A stretch of DNA of 64,000 bases from contig CM036618.1 of NCBI GenBank assembly GCA_020746105.1, positions 117,939,161-118,003,160 of the forward strand. Reading direction: 5' to 3'. Position 1 is the first letter of the stretch. Each line of letters begins with the position of its first letter. Both the position numbers and the translations under genes were made by a program. Below, piece by piece: positions 1 to 13,145 of this stretch. Source of the stretch: Trogon surrucura (taxonomy: Eukaryota; Chordata; Aves; Trogoniformes; Trogonidae). The notes below the pieces were generated by a model that saw nothing but the letters and a program-made list of their open reading frames with translations, searched no databases and was not told the origin of the DNA.

Positions 1-1340
1 GGTTCTTGACCCAAAGGTGTGCGGAATCAGACTTTGGACCCAGTACTGCCTCCCCGTAAAGCTGTCACGCAGTGTTCAGATGTCATTTGCCTCCTGCCAG
101 TGTCCTTTCCCCTAGACTATGTATAAATTCAGGGAAAAAAAAATTAGGTAATTATTTCCCCTCCTCTTTTCCTCTGCTCCTCCTTTCCCCTCCCCCTTTC
201 TCAGTGTCCGATTCCTGAGAAGGTCAGGTACCAGGAACGCACAACAACGAGCCGAGATGTTGCAAGGGACTGTTTTGATACTGGGAGCGCTGGGGAACAA
301 ACACTGATTTCAGCTTATCAATAGCAGCACATCTCTCGGATTGCTCACAGCCCTCCCGTGCGTTTAATCTCTCTGCAGGACTTGTCGGCTGCCAATGCTT
401 TCCTGACAATACAACCAGTCCGTTCCTGGCGCGCTGGCAGCACACCGAAAACGGTGTTAGCAAATTCTTCTCGTTATTCGTTCTTGCTCGAGGAAGCAGA
501 AGGGCAAAGGAGAGGTAAGTTGCTGACGGACCTGTGGCACTAGCGCAGGGGACAGAGCAAATGAACCCATACTCAGGTGTTGCCTGATTTCAGCAAGACA
601 GAGAGGCAAGCGGTGCTCTGGAACAGTTTAAAAGAGGTGGTTCACTATCACACATGGGTTCTTACAGGAAGGAAGTAACCAGATGGGGTAGTAGATCTTA
701 CCAGTCTGTAAATCACCAGGAAACAGCTGACGTATAGCTCTGCCTCATGTTTCTCCCTCATACGGCCTGTGCTTTCGCATCCCACAGTGAGGGGAATGAA
801 GCCAGAGGTTTCACGTTGGTTCGAATCACAGGCAGAAGCCGAGCAGGCACAGGCAGGGTGAAGCGTGAAGGGCACCTGGTGGATGTGAAGGGATAGCAAG
901 GATGCTCAGAGAGCAGATGTCCAACTCCAGTGAGCTACATCTCTTTTGGGAAGCTCATGAAGGGAGAATTGGCACCTTGTTATGGCTCCTTTTTTTCAGA
1001 ATCCAGGCCCGGTTTACTTCAGTACTGTCATGAGCACGTGGGAGTTTTTGTGGCAACTGTCACCCAAATTTGAAGTAGGAAATTATTTTGAGCAGGACAT
1101 GAAGCACAGTAATAAGCTGTCTACCTATTAATATCTTTCCTTAGTTTTTACTTTACACTGTCGCCAAGCTTCAGATGTTGATTTCCCAACCCTTTGCAAA
1201 ACTGACTGTGCCACATTTTGTATTGCATGAGGAGCCATGGAGAAAGCAGGGAGGTTTGGTAGTTTGGACTTTTGTGACACAAGCCTAGTGGAAACTGTGT
1301 GACACAGCAAGCTTAGGCCACTAACTGAACGCACTGCTAA

Positions 1341-1412
1341 AATCAGAGAAAAATCAGGTTGGAAGAGACACCGGGAGATGATCTAGCTGGTTCCTCTGCT
1401 TCAGTTGCATCT
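1341..1412 (-). mobile_element. Possible inverted CR1-type 3' remnant
   Basis: The stretch aatcaggttggaagagacac followed by cgggagatgatctagctggt resembles the inverted tail of an older CR1 family (ggttggaagggacc...agatcatctagtcc). The match is partial and short, so this call is tentative. Confidence 0.4.
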
Positions 1413-2403
1413 ATTTCAATCCCAACAGTGATATTCATGAAATCATCCAGAATTTACAATTCCACTGTTCCCACAGGCCATTTACGACAGCACCCACAAG
1501 AAAGGTAAAAAAAGCTCGGTGGCAGAATGATTCCAAGGATAAATTAAGCAGCTTACGTTTTTACTTAAGGTTGCTGGTGAATTCAGTACACTTCATCTGT
1601 TCTATCCTGGGCATCTTTTTAATCACAGTCTTCAGTGCCACGAGGTAAAGAAGAAGACAGAGCTCAAGCTGCTGTGCTGAGCTCCTGTGGCTCTTTGCCA
1701 GCCGAGGATCTGGCCCGTTTGGTTGTTTTTGTAACGGCAGCTCAAGTTCTGGACCGCAGCTGTGCCACAGGAGGTTGAGCTCTGAGCTTGCCACCTCCTG
1801 AGCACCTGACGTCCTGCTTGCAGCACCCATCTCCTCCTCCCAGTAAACAAACCCTTTCTTCTCGATGCAGAGCTCCGCTGACTGCCGGGTAGACGTCGGG
1901 GCAGAGTACCGCTGGAAAGCACACTTGACAAGGGCCCAGAAACCTCGGGAAGGAGGAACGCACACATTTGCTTAAGTAGGGATCATAGTGCTCTCCACAG
2001 ACACTGCCAAGGACTACCTTCTACCTCTGACTCACACATTTTGCAACCCAGAGGAGATGGCAGGGTAGCGCGCCATGGAATTTGGCCGCTCTGCTCTTTG
2101 CCTGGGTATCTATTTGCTTAAGAGTTCGATTCGTCGTGCCGGTTACCACCTAAATGCTCTGGCACGTATTCATCCAGCCGGGCTGGCATCTCCCCGCTCG
2201 GCACAGGATGTTATTTAACACCGACATCGATTTAATACCGAAGGTTGTTTTATTGGGTTTGGCGTGTGGTTTTGATGCCAGGGTTCTGGAAGGGAGTTAA
2301 GCTGAAAAGCTCACATTTTCTTAGCTATGTGGTGCAGGGCATCCAGAAGTGGCAAGAGGATACATTTCGAATGAAAAAGAGCAAATCAAATCTGATCTAG
2401 TTA

Positions 2404-2468
2404 AAGATGTCCCTGCTTACTCGACTTCTAGAGGTGTCTTCCAACCCAATGCATTCTGTGATTCTAAA
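2404..2468 (+). mobile_element. Short CR1 LINE 3' remnant
   Basis: The sequence reads aagatgtccctgcttactcg, then cttctagaggtgtcttccaa and cccaatgcattctgtgattc, which is a diverged version of the CR1 3' terminus. It is only about 65 bp. Confidence 0.6.
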
Positions 2469-5400
2469 GCAATTTCATCTTTTCTCCTACTGTCTTCCCC
2501 TTTTCTTCACTAGTTTGTGCCATTATTCTCTTTTCTGACCTCTTCCTCTTTTGAAAACTTCCTTTTCAGTTCACAGTTGTTCACGATCCTCCTCTGTTTG
2601 CTCATCCTTTTTACACACCTGCCTTGCACAGCCTCTTCCATACTCGTTGCACACTTACGGGGCCTGCACATGCGATTCAGCAACAGAATGCCCCCTTTGT
2701 TTCGTGGCCTGACATCGATGATACCAGTTTACACTTGATCTACGTTTTGAATTTCTTTCTCATTGTTCTTTGTGCTTTTTCATGTTTCTTGCCTCTTGGT
2801 GTTTCTCTCCCTACTCATTCTTTGTAAGCTCCATCTAATTTGGCTCGGGGCACTCATTAACAGGCTGGTGAAACCGCTTGCACGTGCGTGTACAATTCAG
2901 CTGAGTGTCAGGAGAGAGAGTCTCAGACCTCCACAGTGACATTTGGCTCTGCACTTGCATATTAGACTGTCTTCTGGAATTATCTGTTTTCACGGTGGCT
3001 ACAAATGCGGCGAGAAAGGAGGAGCCACCTCCCACACTACCCAGAAACAAACGCGGAAGGAAAGGACAGGCAACTTTTGCTGAGCCCCACAGGCGCTTTC
3101 CTCTCTCCACACAGGATTAATGTGGACTCGTGCCAAGGCAATGGTTGGATGCACCGTTTGAGAAATACGGTTACAGCTCAACGATTCAGCACTAACTAGA
3201 CCCCCACAACACTGCACATACTGGTGTTTTCAAGTGCTTGGGCCTCCACAGCCTTCTAAGTGCAAAAGTCTTTCTTACAACGCTCATAAACCTTTCTTAC
3301 AACTCTGTGTTTTTCTTGTCTGTACCTTCTTTTCAGTTTCCTGCTGTTTCCTGCCTAAAAATGGCAACAGGCAAAGAATTGGTCAACAAGGCCAATGAGT
3401 CCACCCAAAGCTCTCGAGGAAAACTCTGTTTGATGTTGTATATTTCTGTAAATGGGTACATTTTGACTCCAGAGTTTGACTTCATTAAGTATTAGGGGAT
3501 TTAGGGAGATTTGAAAATAACCTTACATAATTGGTTTATCCTGTCGGTAACGTTGATAACTGCCCACCTTCCTCGGCCGACAGACTAAACTCTGAGTAGT
3601 CATACACTAAAGTAAACTGACATCGGCAGAAAACCAGATGGGATTAATCTTGTATTATTGTTATTTGGCGTGAATCCTTACGTGTAACCAAAGCTCAAGG
3701 CAAAAAGCTCAGGCTCTGGATCTTTTAAACGAGTCCGCCATCTTCCCTCTAACACAGGACAGACGAGAACTAACGGAGGCTAGCTTACCGACCTGTCACC
3801 GATCACCTTTCTTCAGGTGTCAGGTCAGGATTAGGTTTCATCCCTATTATTTCAGACAGAAGCTCATCATTTGTTTCATTTGTGTTAGGCGAGGGTACAC
3901 CATTACAGCCCTGGGAGGAGGATGCTATAAATCAGTTTAATAAATTCTTTGAAGAACTGGGTTTGAACGGTGAAATACCGTGATGTTTGGTAGCAGTCTT
4001 TGGAAAAAAATGAAATTAATAAAGGCTTCATTCTGCTTAAAACAGTAATCAGTTAATTCAATGGTAAATCTCTGCATAGGAGTAAAGCCAATACGAGAAG
4101 CAAGCATTCAATCCAAAAATGGTAAGGAAGCCAGCTCCTGTTTTACTGAAATAGCAACACCTATCGGCTTCAACAAATAGGCAATACATCCTATTTCACA
4201 AAACTTAACCACTTGCAAATTTTGAAAACCCATCTGTGAGTGAAAATGAGCGTGGAGATGAGCCCTTTATATAGATTGTACAAAGGCAAAATTAGGAAAC
4301 TGCACTCAGGATTCAGCTAAGCGTGGTAAAATTTTCCATGCAATTCAAGGTTTTAATGTTTGGATGAATTTGTGTATCTTCTCTCACTTCTTGCTCATTT
4401 CTTCCTCTCTCCCTCTCTCTTTTCTCTTTGCTTTTTCACTAAAAACCACCCCCATCTTTAATGTTGCACTGTGTCCACACTTATCCATATTATTTAGATA
4501 CACAAATAAAGCAAGAAACTTAGATTCCATAGAGGTGTTTAATTTTCAAGCTGAGAGGCAGCAACACTAATCACTAGCAGGTGAATCCTGCCATCATGAT
4601 TCACTGGAACGACTCAGCACAACGGAAGGATTCTGAAGTTGATTCTGAATGACGTTGCGTAACGACTGACTAACTTGACACACAAACACGAAAGCAAAAG
4701 TATTAGGACACAGGACGCATCGCTGAAGTGTGGTACAAAAGCATGATTCCAAACTAAAATATCCCCAGCAGAAATTATTTTTCCTTTTTTGCTTTTGTTC
4801 ATAAGGCACACCACGTTACATTCCAAATTCTGTATTTATATGCTTAATTTAATTTAATGTAGAACAAGACTGATTTCCAGGTATACAGAAACATCTTTCC
4901 CAGATCTCAAATACTGCTTACCATCGGGGATGAGGGATGGCCAGTCTGACATATTAGCCACCTGTGGGTTTTCTTGTAGGACGTATTCTTCCACGACTGG
5001 GAGAGTTGCTACGCTAATTTAGCAATGCAATCCTTTTCCTGAGACCAGCCACAACATGGAAATGGCACAGCTGAAGCAGCTCCCATTTCTCCCTAAAAAC
5101 AAACAAAAGGAGGGAGAACAGATGTATAATTTCAGGATCTATACATTCACCAGTAAGAAATAAAAAATATTAAATATTTACATTCCATTGGCTGCTGTGG
5201 TGAAAAAATAAAGGATATTATTCAAGATAGGGTACTGAAATTATTTGCTCCTTTTACTTTAAGAAAAAAAAAGCTATTTAAAGATCAGGTAATTCACAGT
5301 TAAATGCGATCACTCCCTACACACTGCATGCATTTCCTATGTTCATTAACCAATGAGATTCTTTTTGTATTGTGCGGAAGAAAAAAAGGTCACATTTTGA

Positions 5401-7394
5401 ATACACGAGATTAACTATTCAAATTCGGCTGTCACCTAACACAATATTATCCCGTGTAAAACTCATTCCATAGCTGGGGTTTTATGTCCAAATTCAGAAT
5501 CTGCTAAAATACGTGGTTCAAAAGACATAGTGACACCATATGGCAAAAAGAGCATCAAAATGCGGCGTGAGGCAGAAAGCCATGGAGGCTTATTGTGTGA
5601 GGCAGCACTTGGAGAAAAGAAATAGTGAGCACAGCTACATTTGCTTTCCTATTTGGTATCCACAGGAGAACCCCATGGAAGAGAAGCAGCACACATGGGA
5701 ACAAGGGTGACAGCTTCTGGTGTGAGGATTTTTTTTTTTCTTCGCTTTTTGTTCTGGCAATGGACTACTGTGCCTTCCATCAACACGTAATTAACAGTAT
5801 CAGAGAGCCCAGCCCCCTCATTAATTCAAACCAGACCACCTCATCTTTTCCAGAGTGTGCCCACGTACTAATTTAACACTTGGCAAATTGAATGATCACC
5901 CCTCTCAGAGCAGCTCTTTTGGGAGGCACCCAGTTCTACAAAACTCTGAGGCCATAGTCTCCCCCAAGCGCTACTTCAAGTAGTCATGCAGAATTCTGCC
6001 AAATAATAATGCGCCCCGTTGTAGCGGTTATGTTTTATGCTCCTCAAAGATTACAGAGGAGGATGCAGCCTGTCTAATATTAAGAGGACAAGGGAAAACT
6101 GTGCAGGGGCAACGTGTGACGTTGGGATGTACATTGCAACCACGGGAGCAGAGAAAGCTGATGACCTCTGTAACCACCTTCTACTCGTGGATAGACAAAA
6201 CCGGTTAAAGGTCTAAAAGCTGAAGCGATGCGTCTTCGCTCTCTTTTGGTGAGCACTCACTGTATACGATAAAAAGAGCTACACAAAATGAACCGTGGAC
6301 ATGGCATTTAGTCCAGCTATAGCGATTTCAGTCCCGATAAACCCATTAAACTCAGCCAGAAATGACTCATTCTTCTCAGTGAAATCGCTCCAAAGCAATT
6401 GACGGTGGAGAACCAAGATACTGGTCTAGGATAGCCAGGCAGAAGAGAGGGTTCCAAGAAAGTTCTAACTATATTTTTAAGTTCCTTGCAATTATGCCAA
6501 GGTCAAACAGATTTCTTCTACTCGCTGGACTGTCTCCTGAAGGACAGCCGGGTATGCATCCAGGGAGAGGCAGGCCCTCTGAGAAATGTAATGAGACACG
6601 TGTAGTTTGTCCAGTCAGAAATGTCTATTAAATGTTGAAGGCAAGGTTGATCATAATATCCAGCATTTGCTTAATAAATGAGATTGATAAAAGGGAATGA
6701 GAGGATAAAAATGCTGTACTTTGCCCTTCTTCGTATCTAGACGTGTATGAAAGCCACCCAGGACTTTAGACTCCTTCCCACAGTCGAGCCAAAAGCCAAG
6801 TGTTCAAGGCAGAGCTTAACGGCACGGAATGATCCTCCAGTTTTCATAACAAGATTCCAGCCATTTCAGTTAGGCTCCACACGTATACACCCCATTTGGC
6901 AACGGTGTTCTTAACAAGACATTTACATTTTTAATTAGTTTATTGTGAAGCTTAAGTATTGTCGTTACCTTTTTTTCTTTTTTGGTAAATAAAAAAGCTA
7001 TTGATATAAAAATAGAGACTGAACCAATATCACAACCAGGAAGTTGCGTGTTCCCTGATTCCGTGATTCTGCTCGTGCCTGCCAACGTAATCACAGCCCG
7101 CTGAGAAAAAGACGTTCCCTTTCATTACAGCAGCACTCCTATGGACACCGTAATGCTCACAGAAATGTTAATTAAGCAGCAATTTGCCATCCGAAGCAAG
7201 CTAAAGTTGCGGTATATAAAACCTAGGAACTATAATGGCTTGGTTTCACTTTTGCTTTACAGTTAAAACACTGCAACTGTGAAGTCGCAACCTGAAAAGG
7301 TTCCATCTTCCTTCTGTATAGAAGCCTCTGTAGATAAGGTGGCAAAATAGGTCTCCCAGGAATATATTCAGACTAGGAAGGGAAGAAAAATGAT

Positions 7395-7430
7395 ATATAG
7401 ATGGGCTATTCATATAGATGGGCTATTCAT
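7395..7430. repeat. 17-bp tandem duplication (about two copies)
   Basis: The unit atatagatgggctattc is repeated directly head to tail and followed by a partial third start (at). The copies are identical, suggesting a recent slippage or microduplication. Confidence 0.9.
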
Positions 7431-10400
7431 TTAACCAGATTGGAACAAATGTGCTACTGGAGAGGAATCTACTCATTTTACGCAGTAATTTAAATACTAG
7501 AGATTTTTAAAACGTGGCTGTTCAACTAAAAAAAAAAAAAAGTCTTTACATTATATCATAGGAGAAATGACCAAACAGAAAAGGAGACATTTGAAGCTGG
7601 ACTGCTAAACATGTGTAAATGAGATGTGTGAAAGTAAGGACAGATAGGGAACCTCCAGATTTTGTAGGATGTTCAGGATCTTTTGGGGGACTGCAGTCTG
7701 CTTCCCTGGCAAGCTGAGGTCTGAAAGGTCCAGAGAGCAAGTTTTACTCGTTTCAAAAGGTACCGAAGCGACGGCTTTAGGGTGTGCAGAGAGAGAATGA
7801 CTTGGCAGTTGCCTGGCGGGCTGCGATCACGTGCCACCCCTCCAACACCACAGAAGGAGATCGCACGCTCAATACACCTTAAATTATCTAATTCAAGTTC
7901 GAGATAAATGGCCTTCTGCACGTAAAAACCGCTCCTCTATCAGTCTGTATCAACAACGGGGGGAGAAAGGAGGGAAAAAGGAAACTTTCAGTGGTTTGAT
8001 TTTATCTAATGCATGTAAAAAACCTTTTTTTTTTAAAGAATGCTGTACTACAAGAAGATAATGATTGGAAATTACTGGATGTAAAGACAAAGTTTTGATA
8101 TATATTATACCGGCAATTTATGCTGCTTGCATAAAAGAACAAAAAGTGCATCCTTTTACTGATTTTTATACAGAATATTATCATACTCTGGCACAGGAAC
8201 AGAAGGAAGCACAAGAACAGATCACAGTGTGCGATATCTGCCAATATTAGCTTTACGGACCAAGCAATAATATTATGTTGATTGCTACTTGTGTACCAGA
8301 CTGTTCCAATACCATGGTGATGAGCATGCTGTCGGCGTCTGGAACAGATGGGCAGAACACAAGAGATATTTGCCTTGATTTTAAGGCAAATAGGATTACC
8401 TGTTTCATTAATAACGCGACATGAAAGCACAGAGAAAACCACCCCCAGTAATGGATGGGAAGAAAAAGACCATGCACATTTATAAAGACGCATCGGATGC
8501 AACAAGCAATTTACCCCAACTTTCAGGGCGAGCAAATCTCTGACTCACTTGTAAAGCCAACGCAGCTGCTTTATGCAGTTAAGAGTGGAAACAAACTTCA
8601 CCACCTGGCGGTCAGCGCCACAGCTCCCTTGCAGCTCTCCGCAAAGGTGACACTTCAGGCTGGAGGCGAAGCAATTGCCTGTGTCCTGCCCAACACCACT
8701 GACTCCCCACCTGCTGGTTTAAACACCCCTTACAAATTAAGAAGTTGCAAGAGCTTCCCATATTTCTGCAGAAGAGAAATGAAAGAACAACAGACACCAT
8801 CTCATCTTTTTGATATGACAAAGAAACGGGGAGAAAAAGTACATTTCAGTTCCACTATGTCACTTCTTAAGCCCAACCACCAGATTATTCCTTCACTGAA
8901 ATGAGGAAGAAAGACCGAGAGACAAAAGAAGAGAGAAATATTTTCATTATAGGTTGTGTAGTTCTGCTTAGAATTAAGCCTGTATAGTGAGAAAAAAAAT
9001 GATCTTGGGACAATCTCGTATGCAATAGCAAATATGATGCCGTACACTACTGACAAACTGCTTTTGAATGACTGAAAACACAGTTATGTGGGGAAGGGAG
9101 CTCTGACACAGAGCACTGGGACTGTAAGAATAACAACGCTTTCCCTATCTCTGTGAAAAGCCAAAAGACGAAACTGGAATCTACCGCTTACACGTAAGAG
9201 CTGCCAGTTTCCCACCGGTATCAGAAGCCAGTCATGTTTGGAAAGGAAATGCCCTACTGCTGCATGGCAAAGCCAGCAGGTGCAGATGGCACGGGAACAA
9301 CTATCCCAGCCACTTATCTGCCAAGGTCACAAAACAGAAAGTACAAATGGTTTTAAGGATAACCATTCAGTCCCTGCCAGGTCATCCGCAGATTCTGAAA
9401 GCACTCTATTCCATCTGGCATCCAAAAAGGTTTGAAATAAGGCCACCGACGTTAGGTGAGGCGTCAGATGACTGCAGTGATATTCCCCTCGCCCAATATA
9501 CACCAACTAAATTCTACAAATTGCACACGTCAGCAAACACGAGCACGCACGGAAGCGTCACAATCATTCAAACCAACACAGTGGCGATGCCTTGTGTTTA
9601 ATCACCTGGTGATGCAGCCAGAAATTTTGTTGTAAAGTGTCTGCTTCTCCCGCAGCACCGCCTGGCCCGCAGACAACTCCGCACTGTCAGATCACAGCAG
9701 AGCCATGTGAAAGGAGCTGCTGAGCACCAGCACCAAGGCAGCAAAAAGCGAGCACGGACCCCGCTCGCTGTGTGGCTGGGTAAAGCATGTCTCAGGATGA
9801 AAGGAGCAACAACTGTGCAAAGTGCTGGAAGCCTTAGGAAGCGAGACTGAGCAGTCAGCCTCTGCTGAACACGGCAAGCAAGCTCAGCGCTGGGGAAGGC
9901 CGTTAGCCGTGGCGTGCCGGCGGTAAGCATCCAATCCTCAGAACTCAAAGGAGGAAACTTCCCGCCGTGTTTTTGCTTGCCATTCCCTTTTTACTGGCGC
10001 ATAACACCCATCTACGTCTGGCCAAGGAGTCATGTCGTGGCACCACAAACACAAAGAGATTTTCAGTAGGTCCCCGTTCAAGTCTGGAACACGCAGCTTG
10101 AGAAAATAACAGGAAATAGCAGAACAAACATGGGTTTGAAGAACCACAGAGCCAGATCAGCACTTCGTTCTCAGTGGGTAAATTAAAACACCTTCTCTGC
10201 CGCTCTGTGGAGCAGGATGAAATACAGCAGAGAGACTTCTATTCCTGCAGGATTTTGCATCTGCAGATACTGACAGCACTTTCTTTAGTTTCAGTAACAT
10301 GAACAGGTTGGATAGGCTAGTTAGAGCGGCATGAGTTTGACCGGTAAGCGATGATAGCTGCACCTACCAGACAGCAGCCCTTCTTCCTTCTGAGGGGCGA

Positions 10401-13084
10401 GTTCCTCCGTCCTGAAATGAGCATCAAAGAGAGAGGGAGCGAATCATTTTCTCAATTGCTTGTTTCTCTTTATTGGCTGTTGGCCCTTTGCTGAGGGAAG
10501 CTGGCTGGAATTTCGGGTATGATTCATTTCACTTTGTCAATTACTGAGGAGCTCTCTTCAATAAGAAGAGCAAAGCGGTGTCCAGCACCATCGTGGGACT
10601 CCCATCTTTATTGTCTCAATAACTCAGTCTATTAATTTTCATTGGGAAAAAGCCAGACTTTGGCACTAGATTTTTTAGCCTGCGTTCTAGAAGTTAAACT
10701 ATGTGTGCTCTCTGTTAACTTTAATATCCCCACATCTAGCAGAGGCACTGCTAAATGACTGCCTCAGATTGGTTTGGAATGAGGAGGTTGTCTCGCAGGA
10801 CATGAGATGAGAGAGTGAAAAACCATATATTCAAGGCTTTGTCAGCTTCAAGGAGAAAAAAAAAAAGTGGGGAGGAGGAAAGGAAAAAAAATAAAAAGAA
10901 AGGCTGTTCAGTTCATGAACTGTAGCTTTCAGATTTTTTGTACATTTCAGCTACAGATTCTCAAATAGTCAAAGAAGAGCTATTTTTTCATGTCAACCAA
11001 AGCAAAACAATGGAGTTCTGACCTACTGGGATGAAGATTTGATAAAAATGCTGATAAGAACTACAGAAGATTGTTCTAGTTCACAAAATGTGCCTATTAA
11101 AATTGATGTAGGTGGATTGGTTTATGCACCTGTTACCGGCTTTTGTTTTCTCATTCACACCCACTGCAGCTCCCACCTAGAAAAAAATACATATTACTTT
11201 GGAATGACTACCAGATTAAACAAAATTAATCATACCAGTAACACCTGCCTAACAAATAATTAAAAAATGTAATCTACATAGAGATTTAGACCAGCACCTG
11301 GAACTCTAACGATACATATTTTCACCTAATAAATAACCAAGTTCAAATAAATGCCAACAAACCTACCGCAAGAGTACAGTGCTGTGAAACTGTACCACAG
11401 CGCTGTACAAAACAGCTTCAAGGACTGCAAAATGAAAGCAATTTGAGATGACCTTGTCAGTGCTAGAAATCACCAAATTTGGAGGAAATGCCTTCTCCAA
11501 ACGTTCTTATTTCCTAAGGACAAAAGGCCTTTGTCATCAGGTTTTGTGTACGCGTGCCTATTCCACTGTCCTCGCTTCCTCTTCGAATAATTTTCGAATC
11601 CCGTGTCTGCTTTCCAACTAAATTTGAAAGGGAATCACAGGTTTCAAGTTGTCACAAATTTGGTGGAAGCAGGCAGCCAGCGAGGAAGAAGAAGAGACCT
11701 AGATGGTGCTTCCAGCCATGGAAAAGGACGTAGCAAAAGCCTTGTTCTAAGCAAACGTCAGACGATGCGTCTACCACAGACACAAAGACCATCCGGGCCA
11801 GGGGAAAAACTTGCATGAGACACAAATCCATTGGAAATCAGGCTTCACTGTTCCCATTGCTCATGGACCTTCTTGCTCATTTCTCTTAGACTTTCCTACC
11901 ACCCAGGGAGCTAGGGTTCCCTAAATTTCTGCTCATGCCATTCACAGCCCAAGTTGTACTTTGACTACATCTTCTTCTTAAAAACTCCAATGTACATTTA
12001 ATGAGGACTTTTTTCCACACTCGGAATAGAAACTCTTAGTGCCCCAAACCACTAAATAGTTCTTCCAATACCCTGTTTCTACCTACATACAATTTTTCTC
12101 AGTGTAAGAAACTATTTTCACATGTGGTCTTATTACAAACACGATTCTGCTCACTGGCATTAGTTTGTAAAAGTATATGAGTCAGTCTTTTTCCTTCTGT
12201 TTGTCAGGCTCAGATACTCAAGGCCCCAAATGGTACTAATTTATCTTTTGTGCAGGCAGAAGTCTTGCCCGCGATGGCATATGCTTGTGCATTGTCAGCA
12301 GGACTTCAGGTTATGTGCAGATGACTTCTTCTACATCCAGCAACGCGTGTGGATAGGATTAACAGCTGCCGACGTTCCTCACCACTCTTCAGATGTGCTA
12401 GCAGAAGAGTTCGTGGGACGGCTGCTAACTCAGGTGAGGCAAAGCTAGCTGCTGTATCTCAGGCCAGGATTTTAAACTGCTTAGAATAATCTACCTAATT
12501 GCACTTAATATGATTTAAGAACTCACAAAACCTGCTCTGTAACAGGTCAGTACGTAGCAGCTAGAAGGACTCACGTGGCTGTAGATGGAACGTCTCTCTT
12601 CCTCTGCACATTAGATCTGGAATAAAACTTCTGTCCGTGTTCTAAACAACGCTGCAGCTACTGTTGTCCTAAGAAAACCAAGAGACAGAATCTTTAAGAC
12701 TCCAAAAACACCTCCTTAAGAAAACATATTTCACCAGCAGTACAGCCATTGTAAGGCCCAAGTTTATTGCGCTTTTTCATAGAAAACACCTTTTGGCACA
12801 TTCTCCAATCTCATAAACATGACTGCGAAGGAGTGAAAATTAGACTGATGCACAGAACAACTATCAAGACTCAGCTTTCCAGCTAAGAGTGCTGATGAGT
12901 GCTGATCAGCTGTACCATCTAGTTTTGCACATTCTTTCCCAGTTTCAGAGGCCTTATTTAAAAAATAAACATACACAAAAAGCCAGGTGCTCACCTTGAC
13001 CTCAGATAGCTCTAGAGTCGCATCATTTTTCTATTTAAAACTTCGTGCGTATCTTCTAAATGAACAAATACTTTGTTCTGTCAC

Positions 13085-13145
13085 AGATACTCCAGGGATG
13101 GAGCCTCCACCACCTCTCCGGGCAAGCTGTGCCAAGGTTCCACAT
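13085..13145 (-). mobile_element. Diverged CR1 LINE fragment (inverted)
   Basis: The stretch ctccagggatggagcctcca followed by ccacctctccgggcaagctg matches the inverted CR1 ORF2 3' region also seen at about 16765-16810 and 22025-22070. Similarity fades on both sides, so the copy is old or a short remnant. Confidence 0.6.

Noticed and set aside
818-827. tRNA B-box-like GGTTCGAATC
   Set aside because: No matching A box or cloverleaf with acceptor pairing was found upstream.
8002-8535. Minus-strand open frame of 177 codons
   Set aside because: It is cysteine- and phenylalanine-rich with no recognisable domain, lies in AT-rich DNA, and has no promoter or splice support.
8455-8904. Plus-strand open frame of 149 codons
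   Set aside because: No family resemblance, and it overlaps another frame on the opposite strand. It is compatible with chance in 64 kb.
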